Positions 53,200 through 62,854 of a stretch of DNA of 64,000 bases are shown in pieces. The notes below the pieces were generated by a model. That model was not told the DNA's origin, did no database searches, and saw only the letters and a program-made list of their open reading frames with translations. The translations under genes and the position numbers were made by a program. Every line of letters starts with the position of its first letter. Positions within the stretch are counted from its first letter, which is position 1. Origin of the DNA: Sulfidibacterium sp964473395 (GTDB taxonomy: Bacteria; Bacteroidota; Bacteroidia; Bacteroidales; F082); assembly GCA_964473395.1 (NCBI GenBank), contig CAYYOW010000001.1, positions 1 to 64,000 of the forward strand, written 5' to 3'.

Positions 53200-55749
53200 T
53201 TAATCTTGTTGTTCAGGGTTTTCAATACTGTCGTCCTCTGTCTGGGTTTCACCCGGATTTTGAATTTCCTCTTCTTCTTCATGATCATTTCCCAAAGGTT
53301 CGAACATTTCCACCTTTGCAACGGCAGCAATTTCATCATCATCCTTCAGGTTGATAAGCCTCACTCCCTGAGTAGCACGTCCCATAACACGGAGGCTGTC
53401 AACAGGAATACGAATAGTAATTCCTGATTTGTTAATAATCATAAGGTCATCGTCGTCAGTAACATTTTTAATGGCAATCAGGTTACCTGTCTTTTCGGTA
53501 ATATTCAGAGTCTTCACCCCTTTTCCACCTCTGTTTGTAACGCGGTAATCGTCTAATTTAGAACGCTTTCCGTAACCTTTCTCAGAGACAACGAGAATAT
53601 CATACGAACCATCTTCCACGCATATCATCCCAATAACTTCATCTTTTTCGGAGGCGAGACGGATACCTCTTACACCGGCAGCGGTACGTCCCATGGCGCG
53701 TACTTTAACTTCGTTGAAACGAATAGCCCTACCCGACTTAAGCGCCAGCAAAACCTCGTTTGTACCATTGGTAAGCCGTGCAGCGAGCAGCTCATCGCCT
53801 TCGTGAATGGTGATTGCATTGATACCGTTGGTACGCGGACGCGAATAAGCTTCGAGAGAAGTTTTCTTTATGGTGCCATGTTTTGTAGCCAGAACAATAA
53901 AATTGTTCTGAATATACTCCTCGTCTTTTAAATCTTTAATATTAATATATGCTTTTACAGAATCGTCGGGTCCTAGCTGGATGATGTTCTGTATGGCCCT
54001 TCCTTTCGTTGCTTTGGCACCTTCGGGAATTTCGAAGACCCTGAGCCAGTAAACTTTACCCTGCTCGGTAAAGAACAACATATAATTGTGGTTAGTAGCC
54101 ACAAACATGTGCCTCAGAAAATCCTCATTACGGGTAGTGCTGCCCCTTGAGCCGCGGCCTCCCCTGCCCTGCACATGATACTCGGTAAGCGGCGTCCGTT
54201 TAATATATCCCAAATGCGAAATGGTAATCACAACCGGTTCATCGGGAATAACATCTTCCATGCGGATATCTTCAGCTGTATAAACTATCTCCGAACGACG
54301 TTCATCACCATATTTTTCCTTAATGCGCAACAGTTCGTCTTTGATAATTTTCATCCTAATATCAACATCGCCCAGAATTTCCTTTAGTTCGGTAATTAGC
54401 GTCATTAAATCATCATAATCGGCTTTCAGTTTTTCTCTTTCCAGACCTGTCAATTTCTGTAAACGCATTTCGAGGATGGCTTTGGCCTGTACATCAGATA
54501 ACTCAAAACGTCGTATCAACCCCTGTTTGGCTTCCTCTGGTGTTTTGGATGCTCTGATAAGCGCAATCACTTCATCAATATTATCAAGCGCAATTATCAG
54601 CCCCTCAAGTATATGCGCTTTACGCTCGGCTTCCTTAAGGTTGTAACGCGTACGTCTGATAACAACTTCATGGCGATGATTTACGTAGTGTTTTATCAGT
54701 CCTTTCAGGTCAAGCGCCTCAGGGCGTCCGTTCACCAGTGCAATGTTGTTTACACTGAAAGAGCTTTGCAGCGCGGTCATCTTATATAGTTTATTGATGA
54801 CAATACTGGCCAGCGCATCTCTTTTCAGGTCATACACAATACGCATACCGTTACGATCCGATTCGTCATTAAGATCCGCTATACCATCAATTTTTTTCTC
54901 ATTAACAAGATCAGCCGTCTTTTTAATCATATCGGCCTTGTTCACCTGATAAGGTAACTCTGTAACGATAATTCTTTCGCGTCCGCTTTTGGTTTCTTCA
55001 ATATTTACTTTACCCCGAATGACAACACGTCCCCGGCCTGTTTCAAATGCAGACTTTACCCCTTCATAACCGTAAATAATACCACCGGTAGGAAAATCGG
55101 GAGCCTTGATATAATTCATTAGCTCCTTGATAGTAATATCATTATTACCTATATATGCAATAATTCCATCCACAATTTCCGACAAGTTATGGGGCGCCAT
55201 ATTAGTTGCCATGCCCACGGCAATACCGGAAGCTCCGTTTACCAGCAGGTTGGGAATAAGCGACGGTAACACAGTGGGTTCTTTAATGGTATCATCAAAA
55301 TTAAGTTGATGGTCCACAGTGTCTTTATCCAAATCCGACAGCATCTCTTCTGCAATCTTGCGCAACCTGGCTTCGGTATAACGCATGGCAGCAGGGCTAT
55401 CGCCGTCGATGGAGCCAAAGTTTCCCTGACCATCAACCAGTGGATAACGCAACGACCACTCCTGGGCCATCCGAACCATGGTGTCGTAAACAGAACTATC
55501 TCCGTGGGGATGAAATTTACCAAGCACCTCCCCTACTATTCTGGCCGACTTTTTATAGGCCCTGTTTGAAAATACTCCCAGCTCATACATCCCGAACAAA
55601 ACACGGCGATGAACAGGTTTTAATCCATCGCGTACATCTGGCAGTGCACGGGCTACAATCACCGACATCGAATAATCGATGTAGGCCGCCTTCATTTGAT
55701 TTTCTATGTTTACTTTTACGATTCTTTCACCGTCATGAACACTCTCCAT
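53200..55749 (-). CDS. gyrA: DNA gyrase subunit A
   Basis: Cuts and re-joins DNA during supercoiling, 849 residues. The start has MKAAYIDYSMSVIVARALPDVRDGLKPVHRR, and the QRDR HPHGDSSVYDTMVRMAQ keeps the susceptible Ser and Asp (no classic quinolone-resistance change at these two sites). The catalytic Tyr is in AAMRYTEARL. The C-terminal pinwheel has the GyrA box as QGRGGRG instead of QRRGGKG. An acidic, Asn/Glu-rich tail (HEEEEEIQNPGETQTEDD) ends the protein. No gyrB nearby. Confidence 0.96.
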   Translation of the reverse strand: MESVHDGERIVKVNIENQMKAAYIDYSMSVIVARALPDVRDGLKPVHRRVLFGMYELGVFSNRAYKKSARIVGEVLGKFHPHGDSSVYDTMVRMAQEWSLRYPLVDGQGNFGSIDGDSPAAMRYTEARLRKIAEEMLSDLDKDTVDHQLNFDDTIKEPTVLPSLIPNLLVNGASGIAVGMATNMAPHNLSEIVDGIIAYIGNNDITIKELMNYIKAPDFPTGGIIYGYEGVKSAFETGRGRVVIRGKVNIEETKSGRERIIVTELPYQVNKADMIKKTADLVNEKKIDGIADLNDESDRNGMRIVYDLKRDALASIVINKLYKMTALQSSFSVNNIALVNGRPEALDLKGLIKHYVNHRHEVVIRRTRYNLKEAERKAHILEGLIIALDNIDEVIALIRASKTPEEAKQGLIRRFELSDVQAKAILEMRLQKLTGLEREKLKADYDDLMTLITELKEILGDVDIRMKIIKDELLRIKEKYGDERRSEIVYTAEDIRMEDVIPDEPVVITISHLGYIKRTPLTEYHVQGRGGRGSRGSTTRNEDFLRHMFVATNHNYMLFFTEQGKVYWLRVFEIPEGAKATKGRAIQNIIQLGPDDSVKAYINIKDLKDEEYIQNNFIVLATKHGTIKKTSLEAYSRPRTNGINAITIHEGDELLAARLTNGTNEVLLALKSGRAIRFNEVKVRAMGRTAAGVRGIRLASEKDEVIGMICVEDGSYDILVVSEKGYGKRSKLDDYRVTNRGGKGVKTLNITEKTGNLIAIKNVTDDDDLMIINKSGITIRIPVDSLRVMGRATQGVRLINLKDDDEIAAVAKVEMFEPLGNDHEEEEEIQNPGETQTEDDSIENPEQQD

Positions 55750-56059
55750 GAATTCAACCCCTTTTCATTAATAATTGAAAAAATTATAGCTTGCAAAAGT
55801 AATTATTTATGCTGGTTTTAAAAAGAAAATAGGTTATTAAATTTACATTTGTTTTAACAACATTGTGTTAATAATTTGAATTTAATTTTTGTTACAGTTG
55901 CCAAACTGCTTATATATTTGTTTACATGTAAAAAGTTGTACCAATGAGGCTCCAAATTGTATTACCGGAAAATAAATCAGTAAAAAATATCAATATTCAG
56001 CAAATGGAATGGTTTTGGTAAAAGGCTTATGTGTAATTTTGCATGGAAATTAAAAACAT
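55750..56059. other. Divergent promoter region between gyrA and clpC
   Basis: 310 bp without a gene. On the minus strand TACTTTTG (plus positions 55801-55794) is a candidate -7 box for gyrA. On the plus strand TAATTTTG at 56034-56041 is a candidate -7 box for clpC, with a TTTG at 56014-56017 only 16 bp upstream (short spacer). The rest is A/T-rich with no further recognised site. Confidence 0.5.
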
Positions 56060-58609
56060 ATGGATACAAAATTTTCTAAACAAATGAGAGATGTGATGTC
56101 ATATAGCCGTGAAGAGGCTGTACGACTGGGAAATAACTATATTGGACTTGAGCACTTTATGCTGGGGATACTGCGCGATGGTGAAGGAATGGCTATTCAA
56201 ATGCTACTCTATTTTGGCGTTGACTTAAAGAAGCTGAAACAGGAAATTGAAGATGCCGTAAGAACCCCGGAAGCTGTTGGCGTTGTCATGGAAAATATTC
56301 CGGTTGTTAAACAAGCCGAGAAAGCCATGAAAATAACTTACCTCGAAGCCAAAGTATTTCAAAGTGAAGAGATTGGTACCGAGCATCTGCTACTGGCTAT
56401 TTTAAAAGATGATAATAACCTTGTTACGCATAAACTTTCCCTTGCAGGGGTCGATTATCAGTCTGTTAAAGAAGAACTTGGACATGCATTGAAAGAAAAT
56501 AGGATGAAAGGTAACTATCCTGAAACAAAACCTGATATTATAAGTGAAACGGGGAGCAATATTGCCGGTTCTGACAAACCACCTTATGGCAGCAACCCGA
56601 AGAAATCGGCGGAACCCAAATCCAAGACACCTGTACTCGATAATTTCGGTAACGACCTTACACGGGCAGCCGAAGAAGGCCGGCTAGACCCCATCGTTGG
56701 TCGTGACAAAGAGCTGGAACGTATTGCCCAGGTGCTGAGCCGTAGGAAAAAAAATAATCCGATTCTTATTGGGGAACCTGGTGTTGGAAAATCGGCTATT
56801 GCAGAAGGATTGGCTCTTCGTATTATCAACCGAAAAGTCTCCCGTGCCTTATTCAACAAGCGTATCATAACGCTTGATTTGGCATCGCTTGTGGCTGGCA
56901 CAAAATACCGCGGCCAGTTTGAGGAACGAATGAAAGCCGTTTTGAATGAACTGACAAAAAATACGGATATCATTCTTTTTATCGATGAAATACACACCAT
57001 TGTTGGTGCCGGGAATGCCTCCGGTTCGCTGGATGCTTCCAATATGTTTAAACCTGCACTGGCACGAGGCGAGCTGCAATGTATTGGTGCCACAACCCTA
57101 GATGAATACAGGCAATACATCGAAAAAGATGGTGCGCTGGAAAGAAGATTCCAGAAAGTGCTGGTTGACCCAACCACTCCGGATGAAACCATGCATATCC
57201 TTGAAAACATTAAAGAAAAATATGAGGACCATCATTTGGTGAAATATACCGATGATGCTATTCGCGCGTGCGTAAATCTTACTAACCGTTATATCTCAGA
57301 TCGTTATCTGCCCGACAAAGCAATTGATGCGCTGGATGAAGCAGGTGCCCGCGTACATATCAGCAATATTCATGTGCCGGCAGAAATTATCAATCTGGAG
57401 AAATCCATTGAGGAAATACGGCAGAAAAAGGTATTGTCCATTAACCAGCAAAAATTTGAAGAGGCTGCTCAGTTTCGCGATATTGAAAGGCGCTATACCG
57501 AAGAGTTGGAGCGTGCGAAAAAACGTTGGGAAGAAGATGCCCAGCTGAACCGTGAAGAGGTTAATGAAGAGAAAGTGGCAGAAGTAGTGGCCATGATGAC
57601 GGGTATTCCTGTTACCAATATCGCCCAAAGTGAAAGCCATCGGCTTATTAACATGGAGCCCGAACTTCAGGAAGAGGTCATCGGACAACCAGAGGCTATC
57701 AGAAAAGTGGTAAAAGCTATCCGTCGTAACCGTGCCGGATTAAAAGATCCAATGAAACCTATTGGCTCTTTTATCTTTTTGGGCCCCACGGGTGTAGGGA
57801 AAACTTATCTGGCCAAGATGCTGGCAAAATACATGTTTGACTCGGAAGATGCCCTTATACGTATTGACATGAGCGAATACATGGAGAAGTTTGCCGTATC
57901 GCGTCTCGTGGGTGCACCTCCCGGATACGTGGGCTATGAAGAAGGAGGCCAGCTGACCGAAAAAGTCCGCCGCAAACCTTACTCTATCATTTTGCTGGAT
58001 GAAATTGAAAAAGCCCATCCCGATGTGTTCCACCTTTTGTTGCAAATGCTTGATGATGGCGTACTAACCGATAGCCTGGGAAGAAAAGTCGATTTTAAAA
58101 ACACCATTATTATTATGACTTCCAATATTGGTTCGCGGCAGCTGAAAGATTTTGGTTCGGGTGTAGGATTTAGTACTGCAGCCAAAAAACAGAGCCGTGC
58201 CAGTCATACCCACGGTGTGATTGAGAACGCTCTAAAGCGAACTTTTGCTCCGGAGTTTCTGAACCGAATAGATGATGTGGTTATTTTCGAATCACTTGAC
58301 AAAGAAGATATTTATAAAATTATTGATATCGAATTGTCTCACCTGTATGGCCGTATCAACGAAATGGGATATAAGATAAGCGTTACTGCCAAGGCAAAAG
58401 ACTTTATCATCGATAAGGGCTGGGATGAACAGTTTGGCGCCCGGCCACTGAAACGTGCTATTCAAAAATATATTGAAGACCCTCTTGCTGAGGAAATTAT
58501 TAAAAGCACCCTCAAGGAAAATGATAAAATTAGAATTGATTATGATGCAAAGAAAGATGAGCTTAAAGTAAAAATTTCTGCTCCCCGGAGTGTTCCTGCT
58601 AAGAAATAA
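56060..58609 (+). CDS. clpC: ATP-dependent Clp protease ATP-binding subunit ClpC
   Basis: An AAA+ unfoldase of 849 residues. Two Clp_N repeats (1-145) are followed by a first AAA+ domain with GEPGVGKSAIAEG and ILFIDEIHT, then a UVR-like coiled helix (QQKFEEAAQFRDIERRYTEEL), and a second AAA+ with GPTGVGKTYLAKML and ILLDEIEKAHPDV. The loop GSGVGFSTA contains the VGF tripeptide that docks on ClpP, so this is ClpC, not ClpB. clpP is not adjacent. A likely partner in protein quality control. Confidence 0.95.
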   Translation: MDTKFSKQMRDVMSYSREEAVRLGNNYIGLEHFMLGILRDGEGMAIQMLLYFGVDLKKLKQEIEDAVRTPEAVGVVMENIPVVKQAEKAMKITYLEAKVFQSEEIGTEHLLLAILKDDNNLVTHKLSLAGVDYQSVKEELGHALKENRMKGNYPETKPDIISETGSNIAGSDKPPYGSNPKKSAEPKSKTPVLDNFGNDLTRAAEEGRLDPIVGRDKELERIAQVLSRRKKNNPILIGEPGVGKSAIAEGLALRIINRKVSRALFNKRIITLDLASLVAGTKYRGQFEERMKAVLNELTKNTDIILFIDEIHTIVGAGNASGSLDASNMFKPALARGELQCIGATTLDEYRQYIEKDGALERRFQKVLVDPTTPDETMHILENIKEKYEDHHLVKYTDDAIRACVNLTNRYISDRYLPDKAIDALDEAGARVHISNIHVPAEIINLEKSIEEIRQKKVLSINQQKFEEAAQFRDIERRYTEELERAKKRWEEDAQLNREEVNEEKVAEVVAMMTGIPVTNIAQSESHRLINMEPELQEEVIGQPEAIRKVVKAIRRNRAGLKDPMKPIGSFIFLGPTGVGKTYLAKMLAKYMFDSEDALIRIDMSEYMEKFAVSRLVGAPPGYVGYEEGGQLTEKVRRKPYSIILLDEIEKAHPDVFHLLLQMLDDGVLTDSLGRKVDFKNTIIIMTSNIGSRQLKDFGSGVGFSTAAKKQSRASHTHGVIENALKRTFAPEFLNRIDDVVIFESLDKEDIYKIIDIELSHLYGRINEMGYKISVTAKAKDFIIDKGWDEQFGARPLKRAIQKYIEDPLAEEIIKSTLKENDKIRIDYDAKKDELKVKISAPRSVPAKK

Positions 58610-58677
58610 GAAAACGGATAGACAGCTTCTTTTCCCCCGTAAACTATTTACCGGTGTGAAATTTAAAATATATATAT

Positions 58678-60444
58678 ATGAAAGGTGGAGAATTCCTAAT
58701 AAAAGATATAAAAGCAGAAACTGTTTTTATCCCTGAAGAATTTAATGAAGAGCAACTTATGATTGCTGCAACTTGTGAGGATTTTGTGGAAACCGAGATT
58801 GCTCCCCATTTTGATGCCCTTGACAAGCACGAAGAAGGCTTGATGCCTTCGCTTTTGAAAAAAGCCGGCGAAATGGGACTGCTGGGTATTGCTATTCCTG
58901 AGGAATATGGTGGTTTCGGTCAGGATTTCCTTACCAATATGAAAGCGAACGAGGCAATTGGCTCTGCCTACTCTTTTTCGGTGGCTTTTATGGCTCATAC
59001 AGGCATAGGTTCGTTGCCGTTGCTTTATTATGGAAGTCAGCAGCAAAAGGAGCACTACCTTCCTTTGCTTGCCACCGGCGAATGGCTGGCAGCTTACTGC
59101 CTTACCGAGCCCGGAGCAGGCTCCGATGCCAACGCCGGTAAAACCAAAGCCGTGTTGTCAGAAGATGGAGAGCATTATATTCTGAACGGACAGAAAATGT
59201 GGATTACCAATGGTGGTTTTGCCAATTTGCTGACCGTCTTCGCCAAGATTGATAACGATCGGGTGTTGAGTGCTTTTCTGGTCGAATCTTCCTCCAGCGG
59301 GATTACCATGACTCCTGAAGAGAACAAAATGGGAATCAAAGGTTCTTCAACACGCCAGATTTTCTTTAACGATGTGAAGGTGCCTGTTCAGAATCAACTG
59401 GGGAAACGTGGGGAAGGCTATCGTATTGCGCTGAACATACTTCATTTAGGACGTGTTAAACTGGGAGCCACTGTAATCGGTGGTATGCGCCGGGCTATTA
59501 ACTATTCGGTAAAGTATGCCACTGAGCGCAAGCAGTTCGGAGCAAGCCTGGCAGATTTCGGCGCCATCAAACACAAGCTGGCCGAACAGGTAATCAAAAC
59601 GTTCTCCACTGAGTCGGCTGTTTACCGTGCCAGCAAAGATATCCAGGATGGAATTACTACATTTCTGGAGGCTGGAAAGACCTACGGACAGGCTAATATT
59701 GCTGCCGCGGCAGAATTTGAACCTGAATGTGCACTACTAAAAGTATATGGCTCTGAATCATTAGATTACATTGTTGATGAATTGGTACAAATTTACGGAG
59801 GAATGGGCTTTTCGGCAGAAGCACCTGCCGACCGCTCTTACCGCGATTCACGAATTAATCGTATTTTTGAAGGAACCAACGAAATTAATCGCTTGATAGT
59901 GGCGGATGCAGAGCTCAAACGCGGCCTCCGTCATAAGATTTCACTTCTGGATAAAGCAGCTGAAATATTAGAAAATAAGGAAAGTATACGGGCTGTCGAT
60001 GTTTCCTCAAATGATTATTATTCCCTTCACCATGCTTACGTCGGCCAGTTGAAGAAAGCTGTTGTTATTCTGTTCCCCACGTTAAACAATACCTTTAAAA
60101 GGCAGTTGGCTTACGAAGAGGAAATTATGATGAATGTTGCCAACATGCAAATGTATGTGTATGTGCTCGAATCAACACTGCTCAGGGTGGAGAAACTTGA
60201 CCAGAACGGGCTGAAATCTGACATCTCCGTTTACCGTGATATTCTGGATGTGCTGTTACACGATGTAATGCATATTTTCCGAAAAGAGACCATTGATGCT
60301 GTTAGCTCGTTTTTGAAAGGTGATGAAAAAGAGGAAATGCTTGGTATCATGCAAAAGCTTACCTTTTATGATCCTGTTGACGCCAAAACGGCGCGCCGCC
60401 GGATTGCAAATAAACTTATTGAGGACGAGAGTTATAAGTTCTAA
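58678..60444 (+). CDS. Acyl-CoA dehydrogenase (long type with extra C-terminal domain)
   Basis: A 588-residue flavoprotein that makes a trans-2-enoyl-CoA. The core domain has AIPEEYGGFGQDF, YCLTEPGAGSDANAGKTKA, YGGMGFSAEAPADRSYRDSR and RIFEGTNEINRL with the catalytic Glu. After residue ~395 there is an extra helical domain of about 190 residues, as in long-chain or unusual acyl-CoA dehydrogenases of Bacteroidota. Substrate not evident. It follows clpC on the same strand with a 68-bp gap. Confidence 0.9.
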   Translation: MKGGEFLIKDIKAETVFIPEEFNEEQLMIAATCEDFVETEIAPHFDALDKHEEGLMPSLLKKAGEMGLLGIAIPEEYGGFGQDFLTNMKANEAIGSAYSFSVAFMAHTGIGSLPLLYYGSQQQKEHYLPLLATGEWLAAYCLTEPGAGSDANAGKTKAVLSEDGEHYILNGQKMWITNGGFANLLTVFAKIDNDRVLSAFLVESSSSGITMTPEENKMGIKGSSTRQIFFNDVKVPVQNQLGKRGEGYRIALNILHLGRVKLGATVIGGMRRAINYSVKYATERKQFGASLADFGAIKHKLAEQVIKTFSTESAVYRASKDIQDGITTFLEAGKTYGQANIAAAAEFEPECALLKVYGSESLDYIVDELVQIYGGMGFSAEAPADRSYRDSRINRIFEGTNEINRLIVADAELKRGLRHKISLLDKAAEILENKESIRAVDVSSNDYYSLHHAYVGQLKKAVVILFPTLNNTFKRQLAYEEEIMMNVANMQMYVYVLESTLLRVEKLDQNGLKSDISVYRDILDVLLHDVMHIFRKETIDAVSSFLKGDEKEEMLGIMQKLTFYDPVDAKTARRRIANKLIEDESYKF

Positions 60445-60466
60445 ATAACTCGTTCGATTAAAAAAG

Positions 60467-60508
60467 TTGCGCTCCGCGGATAATCCGGGGAGCGCAATTT
60501 TTTTTTTG
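60467..60508 (+). terminator. Rho-independent terminator after the long acyl-CoA dehydrogenase
   Basis: A TTGCGCTCC/GGAGCGCAA stem extended by inner CGG/CCG pairs, followed by a long T-run. It sits between two convergent genes and is close enough to the minus gene (stop at 60527) to affect both. Confidence 0.9.
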
Positions 60509-60526
60509 CTGAAAATAAAAACAATT

Positions 60527-61669
60527 CTATCTCAGAATACCTTTTCCAATCACCAGTCGTTGAACCTGATTGGTTCCTTCATAAATCTGGCAAAGTTTGG
60601 CATCGCGCATCATCTTTTCAACCAGAAAATCTGTGGAATACCCCTCTCCTGCCATAACCTGAACAGCATCGGTAGTAACTCTCATTGCCACATCCGAAGC
60701 ATACAATTTACACATCGCCGACAAGATGCTTTTCGATTTTTGATTATTGTCGTAGGCCCATGCTGAATGCCAGGTTACCATGCGTGCAGCTTCCACTTCG
60801 GTAGCCATATCGGCAAGCATAAAGCTCACCCCCTGGTTCACCGTGATAGGTTTTCCAAACTGAATACGGTTTTTTGCCCAGTCACGTGAAGTTTCATAAG
60901 CTGCTCTGGCATTGCCCACACTAAGCGCGGCCACGCCGGTACGCGTACGCTCAAAAGTTTTCATAGCGAGGATAAATCCCTGCCCTTCACCACCGATAAG
61001 ATTTTCTTTGGGAACTTCAACATCTTCAAAGACAAACTCAGTTTGAACAGAAGCACGCTGCCCCATTTTCTTCAAATTCGATACAATTTTCACCCCGGCT
61101 GATTTTGTCGGGACAACAAATGCACTCAGGCTACGGGCACCTTTTTCAGGATTCACCATGGCAAAAACCGTGATAAATTCTGAAACAGCTCCGTTGGTGA
61201 TAAAACGTTTTTGCCCGTTCAGGATATATTTGTCACCGTGCAAAATGGCTACCGACTTAATACCTGCCACATCCGAGCCTGCATTTGGCTCTGTAAGCGC
61301 ATAGGCAGCCACACCTTTTGCTTCGACAATCTGGCCGAAAAACCGTTTTTTCTGTTCTTCGCTGGCTCCCAACAAAAGAGGTGTAAGTGCAAGTGTGTTG
61401 GCATCCATACAAATCCCAATGCCTACACAACCGGCACCCAGTTCTTCTGATGTTAACGCACTCTCAAAAATATTATGTCCACTTCCTCCGTATTGCACAG
61501 GAACGGGGCCATTCATCAGTCCCTCATCATAGGCTTTTTTAACAACTTCCCACGGAAACTCCGCAGACTCATCATACTTTCTGGAATTAGGAATCATTTC
61601 GCGCCTGGCAAAATCCCGTACCTTCTCCTGAAGTTCAATCTGTTTGGGTTCTAAAGAAAAATCTACCAT
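60527..61669 (-). CDS. Acyl-CoA dehydrogenase (short/medium type)
   Basis: A standard-length acyl-CoA dehydrogenase of 380 residues. YALTEPNAGSDVAGIKSVA and YILNGQKRFITNGAVSEFI are FAD-site blocks, and the catalytic Glu is in CQIYEGTNQVQRLVIGKGIL. It most resembles butyryl/short-chain enzymes; chain length cannot be fixed. It is convergent with the long acyl-CoA dehydrogenase, so the two are separately regulated. No etfAB genes are near. Confidence 0.93.
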   Translation of the reverse strand: MVDFSLEPKQIELQEKVRDFARREMIPNSRKYDESAEFPWEVVKKAYDEGLMNGPVPVQYGGSGHNIFESALTSEELGAGCVGIGICMDANTLALTPLLLGASEEQKKRFFGQIVEAKGVAAYALTEPNAGSDVAGIKSVAILHGDKYILNGQKRFITNGAVSEFITVFAMVNPEKGARSLSAFVVPTKSAGVKIVSNLKKMGQRASVQTEFVFEDVEVPKENLIGGEGQGFILAMKTFERTRTGVAALSVGNARAAYETSRDWAKNRIQFGKPITVNQGVSFMLADMATEVEAARMVTWHSAWAYDNNQKSKSILSAMCKLYASDVAMRVTTDAVQVMAGEGYSTDFLVEKMMRDAKLCQIYEGTNQVQRLVIGKGILR

Positions 61670-61819
61670 TTTATCTGTTTTTATTGGTTAAAAAATTCAG
61701 TTATGTTCTATTCCTCTATATGTTTTTTGTTGAAGAGGTAACAAAAATAATGTTTCCCTGGAATTTTTTCTATTTTAGTGGAGAATTATTAACAGTAAAT
61801 AAGATGACAACACGTTAAG

Positions 61820-62719
61820 ATGAAAGAAAACATGTATTCAAAAGGGTTTAAAGCATTTCTCCAGCTTGAGAGAGCGTTATCGGGAAACACCGTGACGGCT
61901 TATCTGCATGATGTCGGTCTTCTGTTTTCTTTTCTTCAGTCTAAAAAAAATAATCTCAGCATAAAGGATGTCACCCCCAGCCACCTCAAAGACTTCCTGC
62001 AATACATTAACGAAATGGGACTGGGAGCCTATTCTCAAAGCAGGGTGGTATCCGGCATAAAATCGTTTTTCAGTTATCTTATCCTGGAAAAGATTATTGA
62101 TACAGATCCCTCGGCACTACTCGAATCGCCCAAGCTGGGAAAGAAATTACCCGATGTGCTGAGCGAGGAGGAAATGATGCTTTTGATACAATCCGTTGAC
62201 TTGTCAGAGCCCCAGGGGGAGCGCAACAAAGCCATTATGGAGACTCTTTATGCCTGCGGTTTGCGTGTTTCGGAGCTGACCAACCTGAGGCTTTCCGATT
62301 TGCATTTTAACCAGGGAATTATTCTTGTTACCGGCAAAGGAAACAAACAGCGTATCATTCCCATTGGCGAAAATGCACAAAAGCAGTTGCAGACCTATAT
62401 TCAAAAGGTGCGCATCCGTATTACAGCCCGAAAAGGAGCAGAAAATATTGTCTTTTTAAATCAGCGCGGAGGCAAAATAAGCCGGCAAATGATTTTTCTC
62501 ATTGTTAAAAAACAGGTTGATAAATCGGGAATTCGTAAAAAAGTAAGTCCCCACACTTTCCGTCACTGCTTTGCCACACACCTTATTAGACATGGTGCCG
62601 ATTTGCGCGTGGTGCAGGAGCTTCTTGGACACGTATCCATTAATACCACAGAGATTTACACCCACCTTAACGATGCTGATCTGAGAAATGCCATCTTGAA
62701 ATTTCATCCACTGAGTTGA
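61820..62719 (+). CDS. xerD: Site-specific tyrosine recombinase XerD
   Basis: A 299-residue tyrosine recombinase that resolves chromosome dimers at dif. The SAM-like N-terminal core-binding domain is followed by the catalytic domain: Arg in CGLRVSEL, Lys in TGKGNKQR, HTFRHCFATH (His, Arg), LGHVSINTTEIYTH (His, Tyr). XerC and XerD are hard to tell apart; SPHTFRHCFATHLIRHGADLR favours XerD slightly. Stand-alone gene. I see no dif site in the window. Confidence 0.9.
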   Translation: MKENMYSKGFKAFLQLERALSGNTVTAYLHDVGLLFSFLQSKKNNLSIKDVTPSHLKDFLQYINEMGLGAYSQSRVVSGIKSFFSYLILEKIIDTDPSALLESPKLGKKLPDVLSEEEMMLLIQSVDLSEPQGERNKAIMETLYACGLRVSELTNLRLSDLHFNQGIILVTGKGNKQRIIPIGENAQKQLQTYIQKVRIRITARKGAENIVFLNQRGGKISRQMIFLIVKKQVDKSGIRKKVSPHTFRHCFATHLIRHGADLRVVQELLGHVSINTTEIYTHLNDADLRNAILKFHPLS

Positions 62720-62854
62720 ACTAAAGACACCAGATAAACCCAACTTCCCAATTGTTGATAACTGCTTATATTTTGGTAGAGGCTTTCACTAAACTCTTTA
62801 AAAATATTCCTATATTTGGCAGGCTGAATAGCACTCAGTCTTACGCTGTTTCTC

